This document shows positions 1-8,676 of a stretch of DNA of 12,187 nucleotides, in pieces. Position 1 is the first letter of the stretch; every line of letters starts with the position of its first letter. Position numbers and translations under genes: made by a program. This stretch comes from Myxococcota bacterium (GTDB lineage Bacteria; Myxococcota_A; Polyangia; HGW-17; JAJRWW01): assembly GCA_024276595.1 (NCBI GenBank), contig JAJRWW010000623.1, positions 1 to 12,187 on the forward strand. The letters run 5' to 3'. The notes under the pieces are model-generated. The model was not told the origin of the DNA. It ran no database searches and worked only from the letters and a program-made list of their open reading frames with translations.

Positions 1-1847
1 ACTATTCCCAGACCGATCTCCTCCAGGTCGTCGGCCTGAAGGTGGGAGGGGAGGGGGAGCCCGAATCGAGCGGCCACGTCCTCCACCCGGGGCCGGAAGC
101 TGGCGTCCACGCCGGGGAAAAGAAACGCCACTCGCCCACCCCGGCCCAGCGTTCCGTCCGGGGAGAACCAGACCCCGCCCCTGCCTGGCCAGCGCTTGCC
201 GCGACCGAGGATCTTTCGGGCCCGGGCGATGCGGTCCGGGCTGGGATCCAGGATCGCCAGCCGGGCCCTGCCGCCCACCGAGACCCCCGTGTCCAGGCAG
301 TCCAGCAGCTCCTCCGGCGACCGGGCGGCCAGCCGGAGCAGGGAGCCGGCGTCGTCGCTGGCGGCGCGGGGGAGGGGGCCCGCTGGAGAAGGGGTCGAGC
401 TCGGTGCAGGCGAGGCCGAGCCTCGCGGAGACGAAAAAGAGACCCTGGCGCCAGGCGACGGCACCGAGCTGAGCACCACGTGGGCGTTTATGCCGCCGAA
501 GCCGAAGGCGTTCACAGCGGCGACCCGCTGGTCGTCCTCCCAGGCCTCGGCTTCCTGCAGGAGCCTGAAGCGGGAGTCTGCCAGCAGCGCGTGGGGGCGC
601 TCGGCGTGCAGGGTCGGGGGTCTGGTTGCATGGAACACTGCCAGGGCAGCCTTGATGAGCCCTGCCGCCCCGGCGGCGGGCATTGTATGCCCGATCATGG
701 ACTTGACGCTGCCCAGGCCCACCCGAGCGCTCCCCTCCGGGGGGCCGAAGAAGCGGCTGAGGGTCTCCAGCTCCGAGGCGTCTCCCACCGCCGTGCCGGT
801 TCCGTGTGCCTCCACGAGGCCCAGCCGGTGCGCGGGGATGCCTGCCCGGTCCCAGGCCAGGCGCAGGGCCTGGAGCTGCCCCTCCACGGATGGCTCCATG
901 AGGCTCGCCGTGCGGCCATCGCTGGTGACCCCAGTGGCTCGGATCACGGCGTAGATGCGGTCCCCATCCCGCTCCGCCTCTGCAAGGGGACGCAGCACCA
1001 GGAGGCCCACCCCCTCGCCCACCAGCAGGCCGTCCGCTCGCTCGTCGAAGGGGCGGATTGTCTCGCTCCGGCTCATGGCTCCAAGCTGGCAGAAGACGGA
1101 CCAGAAGGTGGTGTCGTGGGTGAGATGGACCCCACCGGCCAGCATCATGTGACAGCGGCCAGAGAGCAGCGCGTCACAGGCCTGCTCCACCGCCAGGAGG
1201 GAGCTGGCGCAGGCGGCGTCCACGGTGTAGGCCGGTCCGCGCAGATCCAGGCGGTTGGCCACTCGGGAGGCGGCCAGGTTCGGGACGAGGCCAATGGCGG
1301 TGGCCGGGCCAATACCAGGCATCGCCGCCTGGAAGGCGTCCTTGACCCGCTGGAGCTCCTCGGCGCCGATCCCTGGCAGGAGCGAGCGCAGGGTGGTCAC
1401 GAGCTGCTAGGCTCCTCTCACCCTCTGGAGCAGCCTGGTGGTGGATGGGCTCAGGTAGCCGCCACGTCCGAGCACGATGCCGACCGTACGGTCGCCCAGG
1501 GTGTTGGCCGGGTGCCCGGCGTCCTCGAGGGCCATGGCAGCCACCTTGAGGGTGAGGAGCTGGTCCGGCTCGGCCGCGGCGGCGGCCACGGGCATGATGC
1601 CGAAGGCGGCGGGGTCGAACAGGGCGTGACGGTCCACGAAGCCGCCCCGTCGGCAGTAGAGCCGGTCCGCGGCGTCGGAGGTGGGGTCGTAGTACAGGGG
1701 CTCCCATCGGTCGGGCGGTACCTGGGTGATGGCGTCGTGTCCTGTCCGGATGTTGTGCCAGTAGGTGGCCAGGTCCGGGGCCTGGGGGAAGATGCAGGCC
1801 ATGCCCACTATGGCTACCTGCCGGCTGGGGTCCGCGGGTCTGCTCAA
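1..1847 (-). pseudogene. Second type I PKS gene (KS plus start of AT-like domain), interrupted by an in-frame TAG and cut by the left window edge
   Basis: The frame starts at a TTG at 1845-1847 behind a strong AGGAGG, 16 nt after the stop of the large PKS gene. It encodes a ketosynthase: the N-terminal motif VAIVGMACIFP is at about residues 11-21. After 146 codons there is a TAG at 1407-1409. The same frame then stays open to position 1 and keeps the KS catalytic triad: Cys213 (DAACASS), His348 (EAHGTGT) and His387 (IGHTMPAAG). A Ser/Pro-rich linker and the start of an AT-like domain follow (VAFLFPGVD, then a DDLEEIGLG segment near the edge). KS-AT proteins of this kind act as the second subunit of PUFA/heterocyst-glycolipid-type synthases (family knowledge). 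The open frame and intact residues after the TAG suggest a recent nonsense change, a base-call error or a decoded stop. It is labelled a pseudogene only because of the stop; the 3' part lies outside the window. An alternative upstream start at 1940 would overlap the previous gene by 77 nt. Confidence 0.88.
1407..1409 (-). other. In-frame amber stop (TAG) inside the KS domain
   Basis: On the minus strand the codons read GGA GCC TAG CAG CTC GTG ACC. The TAG is codon 147 from the TTG start. No frame change is needed to resume: the next residues, QLVTTLRSLLPGI, look like the usual continuation of this KS family. There a Gln often sits at or next to this position (recalled, not aligned), so a single CAG-to-TAG change is the simplest explanation. 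An AGGAG at 1412-1416 lies 11 nt upstream of a GTG at 1398-1400, so reinitiation just after the stop is physically possible. A protein starting there would lack the N-terminal part of the thiolase fold. Confidence 0.93.
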
Positions 1848-1850
1848 GGT

Positions 1851-1859
1851 CCCCTCCTC
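1851..1859 (-). promoter_or_regulatory. Shine-Dalgarno deciding the TTG start of the second PKS gene
   Basis: GAGGAGGGG on the minus strand, with AGGAGG at 1853-1858, sits 5 nt before TTG 1845-1847 and inside the 16-nt gap after the upstream stop (1864-1866). It supports the TTG over the in-frame start at 1940, which would lie inside the upstream gene. It also argues for co-transcription, as there is no room for a separate promoter or terminator in the gap. Confidence 0.75.
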
Positions 1860-1863
1860 GCGC

Positions 1864-4800
1864 TCAGGGAGCCTCTCTGGTGCCGTTGCCTCTGGGCTCG
1901 GTGGTGCGGGGAGAAGCCAGGAAGGTCTCGGGGTCCGCACGCATGAGGATCACCTGAGGAGCGCTGGAGCCAGAGGCCAGCTCTGCCAGGAGGCTTGAGA
2001 CCCCCTCCTCGCCGCGGATCATGCCCACCCCCTGCCGCGCGTACTCCGCCTCCAGGGCGTCGGAGACCATGCCCGACCCGGTGTTGGTGGGCGCCCATGG
2101 ACCCCAGTCGATCGAGAGGGCCCTCCCCGAGATGCGACGGTCCAGGGCGGCCGCCAGCTTGTCCAGGGCGTCGTTGGCCGCGGCGTAGTCAATCTGGCCA
2201 CGGTTTCCGAAGACGCCCGACACGCTGGAGAAGAACACCACGAAGCGCACGTCCTCGCGGACCTTGCTGGCGATGGTCAGGCCACCGGCCACCTTTGTGT
2301 CGTAGACCCGGCGGAAGGAGTCGAGGGTCTTGTCGCCCAGGAGCTTGTCCTCGATGAGCCCGGCGCCGTGGATGACCCCGTCCAGGCGGCCGAAGCGCTC
2401 GTACAGGGAGTCCAGGAGGCCCCCAAAGGCGGCCCTGTCCCGCACGTCCAGGCTGATGTACTCGGCGCGAGCGCCGGCCTCGCGGATGTCCGAGAGGGTC
2501 TGGCGAATCTCTCGGGCTGCCAGTATCCTCCGCGCCCGCGAGTCGATCTCCGCCGGGGTCAGGCTCCTCTCCCGAGAGGCCAGCTCCTTTCGCAAGGCGA
2601 GCAGGTCCCGAGCTCCAGTCAGCTCGTCGGGCTCGTCGTCCGCTGCGACCCGTGGGGTTCGCCCCACCAGCACAAGCCGAGGTCCATACCTCCGGGCGAG
2701 GGCCCGGGCGACAAGCCCGGTGATGCCACGGGCGCCTCCGGTGATCAGCACCACCGAGTCTCGGTCGATGGGGAGGGCGCCGGGGGCCGCATCTGGACGG
2801 CTCGTGGGCACGGGAAGCGGGGTCTGGCGGCGCTCCCCCTGGTAGCCGACCTCCAGCAGCGTGTCATCGGCGGTGAGCTCATCCATGAGCCTCGTGGCCA
2901 CCTCGCCGGCGCTGGAGTCGGGTGCGAAGTCAACCACCCGAATCCAAACCTGCGGTCGCTCCTTGGAGATCGTCTTGGCCAGGCCAGAGATCCCCCCCCC
3001 TGGGGGGGCGCCGTTGAGGCTCTCGCCAGCTCCGAAGTGGCCTCCCATGGCAGTGGCCGCCAGGATGGTTTCGGCGCCGCCGAGGAGGCCCTCCCGGAGG
3101 CGCGCGAACAGGAGGGGGACAGCGTCCGGATCCCAGCGGGGGCCCAGGCCGTCGAGCAAGATGAGGCCGTCGGGGGCGTCCAGCTTCTCGTCGCCAGCCA
3201 GGATCCTCGCCTTGGCTCCGCATTCTGTGAGCAGCCGGCGCAGCTTCTGTGCGACCCCCTTCCCGTCCTCGGTCAGACAAAATGAGCGTCCCCGCAGGCG
3301 GGCCGGGTCGGAGCGGAGGAGGGGCCAAGGCTTGAGCTCCACCTCGAAGCGCAGAACCTGCTCTGGCACTGGCGGGGAGGTGGTGGGTGGCGTGGGCGCC
3401 CGCTCGGGCCGCTGCGAGCCCCGTTCCCGCCGCGAGTCCCGTTCCAGGGAGGCTCCCTCGTCGCCGGGCTCCTCCACATCCCCAGGGGGTTTGGTGGAGC
3501 GCAGGATCTCCAGGATGGCCCGCAGAGTCTTGCAGGCGGTGAGCTCCTCCACCAGCTTCTCCCGCCGGGAGAGGTCTCCCCCGGAGAGGCCGATCTTGCG
3601 GGAGAGCACGCCCAGGATCTCCACCCGCTTGATGGAGTCGATGGAGAGATCCGCGGCCAGGTCCAGGTCCAGGTCGAGCATGTCCACGGGGTAGCCGGTG
3701 CGCTCGCTGACCTGTTGCAGAAGCAGCGCCTCCAGATCCAGCGACTGCTCGGGCTCGGCCTCGGCCTCGGCCTGGCCGCTGGGCGGCACCCCGGGGGCCT
3801 GAGGTCGGGCGGAGGCAGGGGCGTCCACGGGGCCGTCCGCCGGAGCGCCCAGGTAGGAGAGCAGCACCTCCCGCTGGGTCCTAACCATGTCCCGCATGGA
3901 CCTCAGAAACTCCACCACCACCGCCTCCCTGGGGCTGTTGGCCTCCGCCGCTCTGCCCTCGAAGGTGGCCAGGCGGATGGGCTCGGTGACCGGGTGCATG
4001 GCGAAGTCCGGGAGGGAGCCGGAGGCGGGCGTGGCTCGATGGCCGTCAATCAGCCAGGTTCCGCCCCTGCGCGGTGGAGGGGTCTCCAGGTCGAAGGGCT
4101 CTGTGCGGCGGCCCTCGAAGAGGGGCTCGAGGTCCGGCTCCACCCCGCAGGTGGCGAGCTGTGCCAGGCAGCGGAGCAGGGTCGGCAGGGAGGGCTGCCC
4201 CACCTCGTTTGTGGCCAGGGCCAGGTGGGGCTCCTCGCCCAGGATGGACCGCACCAGCCCCGTGAGCACTCGCCCGGGTCCCACCTCCACGAAGATCCGA
4301 GCCCCGGCGTCGTACATGGCGCGGACCTCCTCCACGAAGCGGATGGGCGACGCGAGGTGCTGGGCGAGCCTGGCCTTGATGGCCTCTGGCTGGCTGGGGT
4401 AGGGGTCGGCGGTGGTGTTGGAGTACACCGGCAGGGTGGGCCTGGAGACGGGGATCCCCTCGAGGCTGGCCCTGAAGGCGGAGGTCCCCGGGGCGATGAG
4501 CGGGCTGTGGAAGGCGCAGCTCACCGGTATCTCGCGAACCTCGAAGCCCCTGGCTGCCAGCACCTCCCGGGCCCGGGCGATGTCCTCCACCGGGCCCGAG
4601 ATGACAGTCTGATCGGGCGCGTTGCTGTTGGCGATGACCACCAGCCCCCCCAGCTCCTTCACAACTGGGCGCAGCTCCTGGGCCGAGCCCCTCACGGCCG
4701 CCATGGTTCCGGCGCGGTCCCCGGCAGCGTCCAGGACCGCCTTTGCCCGGGCCGAGGAGATGTCCACCAGGTGCTCTCGCTCCAGGGCTCCTGCGATGCA

Positions 4801-7800
4801 CAGGGCTGGGATCTCCCCGTAGGAGTGGCCCGCCAACATGTGCGGAGTGATCCCCACCAACGCCAGGATGTCTGCCAGGGCCAGGTCGGCGATCCCCATG
4901 AGCGGCTGTGCTCGAGAGGTGTCGTTGATGGCGGCCACCTGGGCTGCGCGCTCCTGGGGCCGGAAGGCGCTCGGTGGATAGAGGGTGTCCAGCAGCTCGT
5001 CGCCGAGGGCGAGCAGCGGCTCCAGGCGAGGGAAGGTGACGAACAGGTCCGCCAGCATCCCCACCCGCTGGCTTCCCTGCCCAGGACAGAGAAAGGCCAC
5101 CTGGCCAGAGATCCCGCTCCCGGAGCGGAACAGGTCCTCCGAGCTGGTTCCCTCCCGAACCGCGACCAGCTTCTGTCGGAGGTCCTCCAGGCTTGTGGCC
5201 ACCAGGGCCACCTGGGTGGGGCCTCGCAGCCGCGCCAGGGAGTGGGCCATGTCGGGCAGCCGCAAGGAGGGGTTCTTCTCCATGGCCTCCAGGAGCCCTG
5301 AGGCCAGGGCCGCGGCCTGGTCTTGGGTGTCGGCCCGCAGCAGGAGCAGCTCCGCGGGCCAGGCGGGTCGGAGCAGGAGCTCGTCGGAGGCGCTGTACTC
5401 GCCAAGGACCGCGTGGAAGTTCGAGCCACCGAAGCCAAAGGCGCTCACCGCGCCCACCCTGGACCGACCCCTGGGCTGGCTCCAGGGCCGCGCCGTGGAG
5501 TTGAGTGCGAAGGGGCTGCGCCTGGGATCGTACGCTGGGTTGGGCTTGCGAACCCAGAGGGTGGGCGGGAGCGTGCGGGTGTGCAGGGCGAGGGTCACCT
5601 TGATGAGCCCTGCCAGGCCCGCCGCGCACTTGGTGTGACCGATCTGCGCCTTCACCGATCCCAGGCCGCAGGAGCCCGGCTGGACCCCAGCCGCGGTGAA
5701 CACGTCCGTGAGGGCCCCCAGCTCGATTCGATCTCCGAGCACCGTTCCGGTGCCGTGCGCCTCCACCAGGCCGATCTCCCTGGGGGTGACACCGGCCCGG
5801 GCGTATGCGTCCCGGAGCACCCGGAGCTGCCCTTCCCGGCGGGGCACCGTGAGGCCGACCGCGCGCCCGTCGCTGGTGCCGGCGATGGACTTGATGGTGG
5901 CGTAGATGCGGTCTCCGTCCCGCTCGGCGTCCTCCAGGCGCTTGAGCACGAGCACGGCGACGCCCTCTCCGAGCACGATCCCGTCTGCGTCGGATGCGAA
6001 GGTCTTGCACTTGCCCTCGGGCGAGAGCACCTGCACGCTGGAGAACATCAGGTAGTCGTTGATGCTGTTGTGCAGGTCCGCTCCGCCGCAGATCACCATG
6101 TCGCTGTTGCCCGACGCCAGCTCCTGGCATGCGCTGTAGAGCGAGGCCAGGGAGCTGGCGCAGGCCGCGTCCACCGTGTAGTTCACTCCCCCAAGATCCA
6201 GGCGGTTGGCCACCCGGCCCGCGATCACGTTGACGATTATCCCGGGGAAGGTGTCCTCGGTGACCTCTGGCAGGGCCCTGTCCAGCTCGGGGGGCATCTC
6301 GCCGCCCAGATACATGGGGAACAGGGAGCGGAAGGTGTACGCTCCCGAGAGGTCGCAGCCGGTCTCGGCGCCGAAGATCACCGAGGCCCTGGAGCGATCG
6401 AAGTCCCGGTCCTCGTAGCCGGCATCGGCCAACGCTCTCCTGGAGACCTCCAGGGCGAGGAGCTGCACCGGCTCCACCGCCGGCAGGGCGTTGGGGGGGA
6501 TGCCGTGGGAGATGGGGTCGAACTCCACGCGCGGGATGAAGCCGCCCCACTTGGAGACGGACTTCCTTCCGCGCTTCTCGGGTGCCCCGTCGGGGTCGAA
6601 GTAGATGTCCGGGTTCCAGCGCTGGGGGTCCACCTCCCGCACGCAGTCGCGGCCCGCGATGATGTTGCCCCAGTAGCTCTCGAGGTCGGGGGAGTCCGGG
6701 AAGATGCAGGCCATGCCCACGATCGCCACACCACCCATGGCCGGCTCGCCGGGCTCCAGGTCCGGCACCGGGAGCTCCCCGAGCAGCGCGCTGGAGCCCT
6801 CGCTCACCTCCCTGTGGAGCTCGTCCAGGTCGAGCACGTCGTTCCGCAGGCCGGCGAGCTGGCCGGCCATGAACAGCCCATCGGTGCGCTGCTGGGAGGC
6901 GGTCACCAGGACGAAGTCGTCCTCGTCTTTGCTGCGCTGGAGCTCCCCCTTGGCGGCCACGCGCAGCCTGCCCAGGTTCAGCCGCTCCAGCTCGAGCCAG
7001 GCCTGCTCGCCGGGGACGCCCGCCTCATCGAGGGCCGCCTTGCGCTGGCGGAAGGTCTCCACAAAGGGAGACTCTGCACAGCGCGTAACGTGACCGGGGC
7101 CCGTCTCCAGCACCGCGGTGTGCTTGCAGGCCAGGACCGCCTCCTGGAACCCCGGGAGGATGGCGCCCGTGGAGACGGCCTCCTTGGTAAAGAGGTAGGC
7201 AGAGCCCATTATGACCCCCACCTCGGCGCCGGCTGCGGCGAGGGGAGCCGCCAGGGCGCCAACCATGGCCGCGGAGAGGGCGTCGTGGATGCCTCCGGCG
7301 AAGAGCACCGACAGCTCCTCGGGGGACTCGAAGGCCAGGAGACGCTCAACCTGCACATCCCAAAGGGCGAAGCTGGAGCGGGGCCCAATGTGCCCGCCGC
7401 ACTCGTGGCCTTCGAAGATGAAGCGTCGGGCGCCGTCTTGCAGGAACAGGTCCAGGAGCCCCGCAGAGGGCACGTGCAGGAATGTGGGGATGGAGAGCTC
7501 CTCCAGCTCTCGGGCCTGGGCAGGGCGGCCCCCGGCGATGATGACCAGCGAGGGACGGGTCTTGAGGATCGCCTCGTGCTGGGCCTCGTAGATCCTTGGC
7601 GGGGCGAAGCCCAGGATGCCAACACCCCAGGGCCTGTCCTCCAGCAGGGCGGAGGTGTCGGCCAGCATGCGCTCTGCCGCCGGGCCGTCCAGCATGGCCA
7701 GCGCCATGGTGGGCATGCCCCCTGCCCGGGCCACCGCCAGGGCCAGCTCCGGCCTGTCGCTCACCCGGCTCATGGGGCCCTGGACTACGGGGTAGCGGAT

Positions 7801-8676
7801 GGCCAGAGACTCGGCCAGCTTGGTCCCCGGGGCCAGCGGGGTCAATGTGCGGGCCTGCCCGAGGTGGGAGGAGACCGCCTCCAGCATGCCGCGCGTGAGG
7901 CGGCTGGCGGTGGGGTGCTCCTCTGCCAGCAGGCTGGCCAGGGCCACGTCCTGCCCGGCGACAATGAAGGGAGCATCGACCTTGCCGCCGAACCTCTCCA
8001 CCAGGGCGGGAGGGGCCAGGCCAGCGATCTCCTCGCCTGTGCCCGGGGGGACGCAGAGCCTGTAGCCGTCCACGACCCGGGTTTCACTTCCGTCGAGCCG
8101 GGCCACGGCTCGCTTCTCGGCGGCGGTCAAGGAGCTCTCTCGCAGGCAGGCGAGCTGGCTGTCGAGGAGCACACCCTGGGCGCCGGCCGCCAGGCAAGCG
8201 GCTGCCGTGTGAGGGCCAACACCGCCCTGGACCCAGAGCGGGAGGTCCACCTTGTCCACGAGCTGCTGGCAGAGCACGAAGGCCGTGCAGGGTCCCACGC
8301 TGCCCCCGCTCTCGCTTCCCTTGGCGATGAGGCCTGTTGCTCCATTGGCCTGGGCGGCGGCGGCCTCGTCCAGGTCGCTCACCTGCACCAGTATCTCGCG
8401 GTCCCGACACACCGGAGCCGCCTCCCACCCCGGGGCGGGGAGGAGCACCAGGGTGCACCCGGTGGGGAGCGGAAAGCGGCCCAGCCAGTCGGTCTCGGGG
8501 AATCGGACGCCGAAGACACAGCCGCGGGCGCCGAGCCCCTCCACCGCCAGGCGGGCCTGCTCCAGATCGTGGCCCAGATCCAGGATGGGGAAGGCTGCGG
8601 TACGAGCGAAGGCCGCGGCGAGGCGCACGTCCGTCCTCTCGAAGGGGGTCAAGGCGAGGATAGTCCTGTCCGTCAA
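1864..8676 (-). CDS. Type I polyketide/secondary-lipid synthase: NPD-NPD-KS-AT-ACP-KR
   Basis: A 2270-residue multidomain synthase. Two TIM-barrel segments of the nitronate monooxygenase/FabK/PfaD type come first. The first (about 1-265) carries KGSESGGSVG at 119-128. The second (about 285-640) carries QGPMS near 295 and EGHECGGHIG at 422-431, with His429 aligning to the conserved His of FabK and nitronate monooxygenases, so it is probably an FMN enoyl reductase. The KS (about 650-1090) has Cys839, His974 and His1014. The AT (about 1190-1480) has PGQGSQ, Ser1285 in GHSYGE and His1390 in CAFHSPL. A charged helical segment precedes one ACP (about 1645-1725), with Ser1681 in SIDSIKRVEI, a PUFA-synthase-type motif. 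The KR (about 1775-2260) has TGGARG near 1978, Ser2151, Tyr2164 and a helical insert after GRTP. No dehydratase or thioesterase is present. All visible catalytic residues are intact outside the first barrel. The product is unknown; a reduced long-chain lipid or polyketide is inferred. The TTG at 8676 is preferred over the TTG at 8718, which lacks a ribosome site. Confidence 0.95.
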   Translation of the reverse strand: MTDRTILALTPFERTDVRLAAAFARTAAFPILDLGHDLEQARLAVEGLGARGCVFGVRFPETDWLGRFPLPTGCTLVLLPAPGWEAAPVCRDREILVQVSDLDEAAAAQANGATGLIAKGSESGGSVGPCTAFVLCQQLVDKVDLPLWVQGGVGPHTAAACLAAGAQGVLLDSQLACLRESSLTAAEKRAVARLDGSETRVVDGYRLCVPPGTGEEIAGLAPPALVERFGGKVDAPFIVAGQDVALASLLAEEHPTASRLTRGMLEAVSSHLGQARTLTPLAPGTKLAESLAIRYPVVQGPMSRVSDRPELALAVARAGGMPTMALAMLDGPAAERMLADTSALLEDRPWGVGILGFAPPRIYEAQHEAILKTRPSLVIIAGGRPAQARELEELSIPTFLHVPSAGLLDLFLQDGARRFIFEGHECGGHIGPRSSFALWDVQVERLLAFESPEELSVLFAGGIHDALSAAMVGALAAPLAAAGAEVGVIMGSAYLFTKEAVSTGAILPGFQEAVLACKHTAVLETGPGHVTRCAESPFVETFRQRKAALDEAGVPGEQAWLELERLNLGRLRVAAKGELQRSKDEDDFVLVTASQQRTDGLFMAGQLAGLRNDVLDLDELHREVSEGSSALLGELPVPDLEPGEPAMGGVAIVGMACIFPDSPDLESYWGNIIAGRDCVREVDPQRWNPDIYFDPDGAPEKRGRKSVSKWGGFIPRVEFDPISHGIPPNALPAVEPVQLLALEVSRRALADAGYEDRDFDRSRASVIFGAETGCDLSGAYTFRSLFPMYLGGEMPPELDRALPEVTEDTFPGIIVNVIAGRVANRLDLGGVNYTVDAACASSLASLYSACQELASGNSDMVICGGADLHNSINDYLMFSSVQVLSPEGKCKTFASDADGIVLGEGVAVLVLKRLEDAERDGDRIYATIKSIAGTSDGRAVGLTVPRREGQLRVLRDAYARAGVTPREIGLVEAHGTGTVLGDRIELGALTDVFTAAGVQPGSCGLGSVKAQIGHTKCAAGLAGLIKVTLALHTRTLPPTLWVRKPNPAYDPRRSPFALNSTARPWSQPRGRSRVGAVSAFGFGGSNFHAVLGEYSASDELLLRPAWPAELLLLRADTQDQAAALASGLLEAMEKNPSLRLPDMAHSLARLRGPTQVALVATSLEDLRQKLVAVREGTSSEDLFRSGSGISGQVAFLCPGQGSQRVGMLADLFVTFPRLEPLLALGDELLDTLYPPSAFRPQERAAQVAAINDTSRAQPLMGIADLALADILALVGITPHMLAGHSYGEIPALCIAGALEREHLVDISSARAKAVLDAAGDRAGTMAAVRGSAQELRPVVKELGGLVVIANSNAPDQTVISGPVEDIARAREVLAARGFEVREIPVSCAFHSPLIAPGTSAFRASLEGIPVSRPTLPVYSNTTADPYPSQPEAIKARLAQHLASPIRFVEEVRAMYDAGARIFVEVGPGRVLTGLVRSILGEEPHLALATNEVGQPSLPTLLRCLAQLATCGVEPDLEPLFEGRRTEPFDLETPPPRRGGTWLIDGHRATPASGSLPDFAMHPVTEPIRLATFEGRAAEANSPREAVVVEFLRSMRDMVRTQREVLLSYLGAPADGPVDAPASARPQAPGVPPSGQAEAEAEPEQSLDLEALLLQQVSERTGYPVDMLDLDLDLAADLSIDSIKRVEILGVLSRKIGLSGGDLSRREKLVEELTACKTLRAILEILRSTKPPGDVEEPGDEGASLERDSRRERGSQRPERAPTPPTTSPPVPEQVLRFEVELKPWPLLRSDPARLRGRSFCLTEDGKGVAQKLRRLLTECGAKARILAGDEKLDAPDGLILLDGLGPRWDPDAVPLLFARLREGLLGGAETILAATAMGGHFGAGESLNGAPPGGGISGLAKTISKERPQVWIRVVDFAPDSSAGEVATRLMDELTADDTLLEVGYQGERRQTPLPVPTSRPDAAPGALPIDRDSVVLITGGARGITGLVARALARRYGPRLVLVGRTPRVAADDEPDELTGARDLLALRKELASRERSLTPAEIDSRARRILAAREIRQTLSDIREAGARAEYISLDVRDRAAFGGLLDSLYERFGRLDGVIHGAGLIEDKLLGDKTLDSFRRVYDTKVAGGLTIASKVREDVRFVVFFSSVSGVFGNRGQIDYAAANDALDKLAAALDRRISGRALSIDWGPWAPTNTGSGMVSDALEAEYARQGVGMIRGEEGVSSLLAELASGSSAPQVILMRADPETFLASPRTTEPRGNGTREAP

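Noticed and set aside
1740..1810. Nearly identical DNA at about 1787-1810 and 6697-6720 as a possible repeat or recombination site
   Set aside because: Both encode the conserved KS start motif IVGMACIFP. The match is explained by KS homology and fades quickly on either side.
1408..1940. Frameshift as the cause of the break in the second PKS gene
   Set aside because: Codon-by-codon reading shows the same frame before and after the TAG, so it is a nonsense codon, not an indel.
42..1946. Plus-strand open frame of 634 codons at the left end, and a similar one at 3715-5301
   Set aside because: Both lie opposite KS or AT/ACP coding sequence and show no motifs. The minus-strand frame explains the conservation.
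4046..6550. 834-codon minus-strand frame within the PKS
   Set aside because: It is a shifted reading of the KS/AT region, rich in Gly/Pro/Arg/His, while the other frame carries all catalytic motifs.
1..8676. Calling the cluster an EPA/DHA (PUFA) synthase
   Set aside because: Tandem ACPs, FabA-like DH domains and a stand-alone PfaD are not seen. The fused NPD-KS-AT-ACP-KR order differs, so only a related secondary-lipid synthase is supported.
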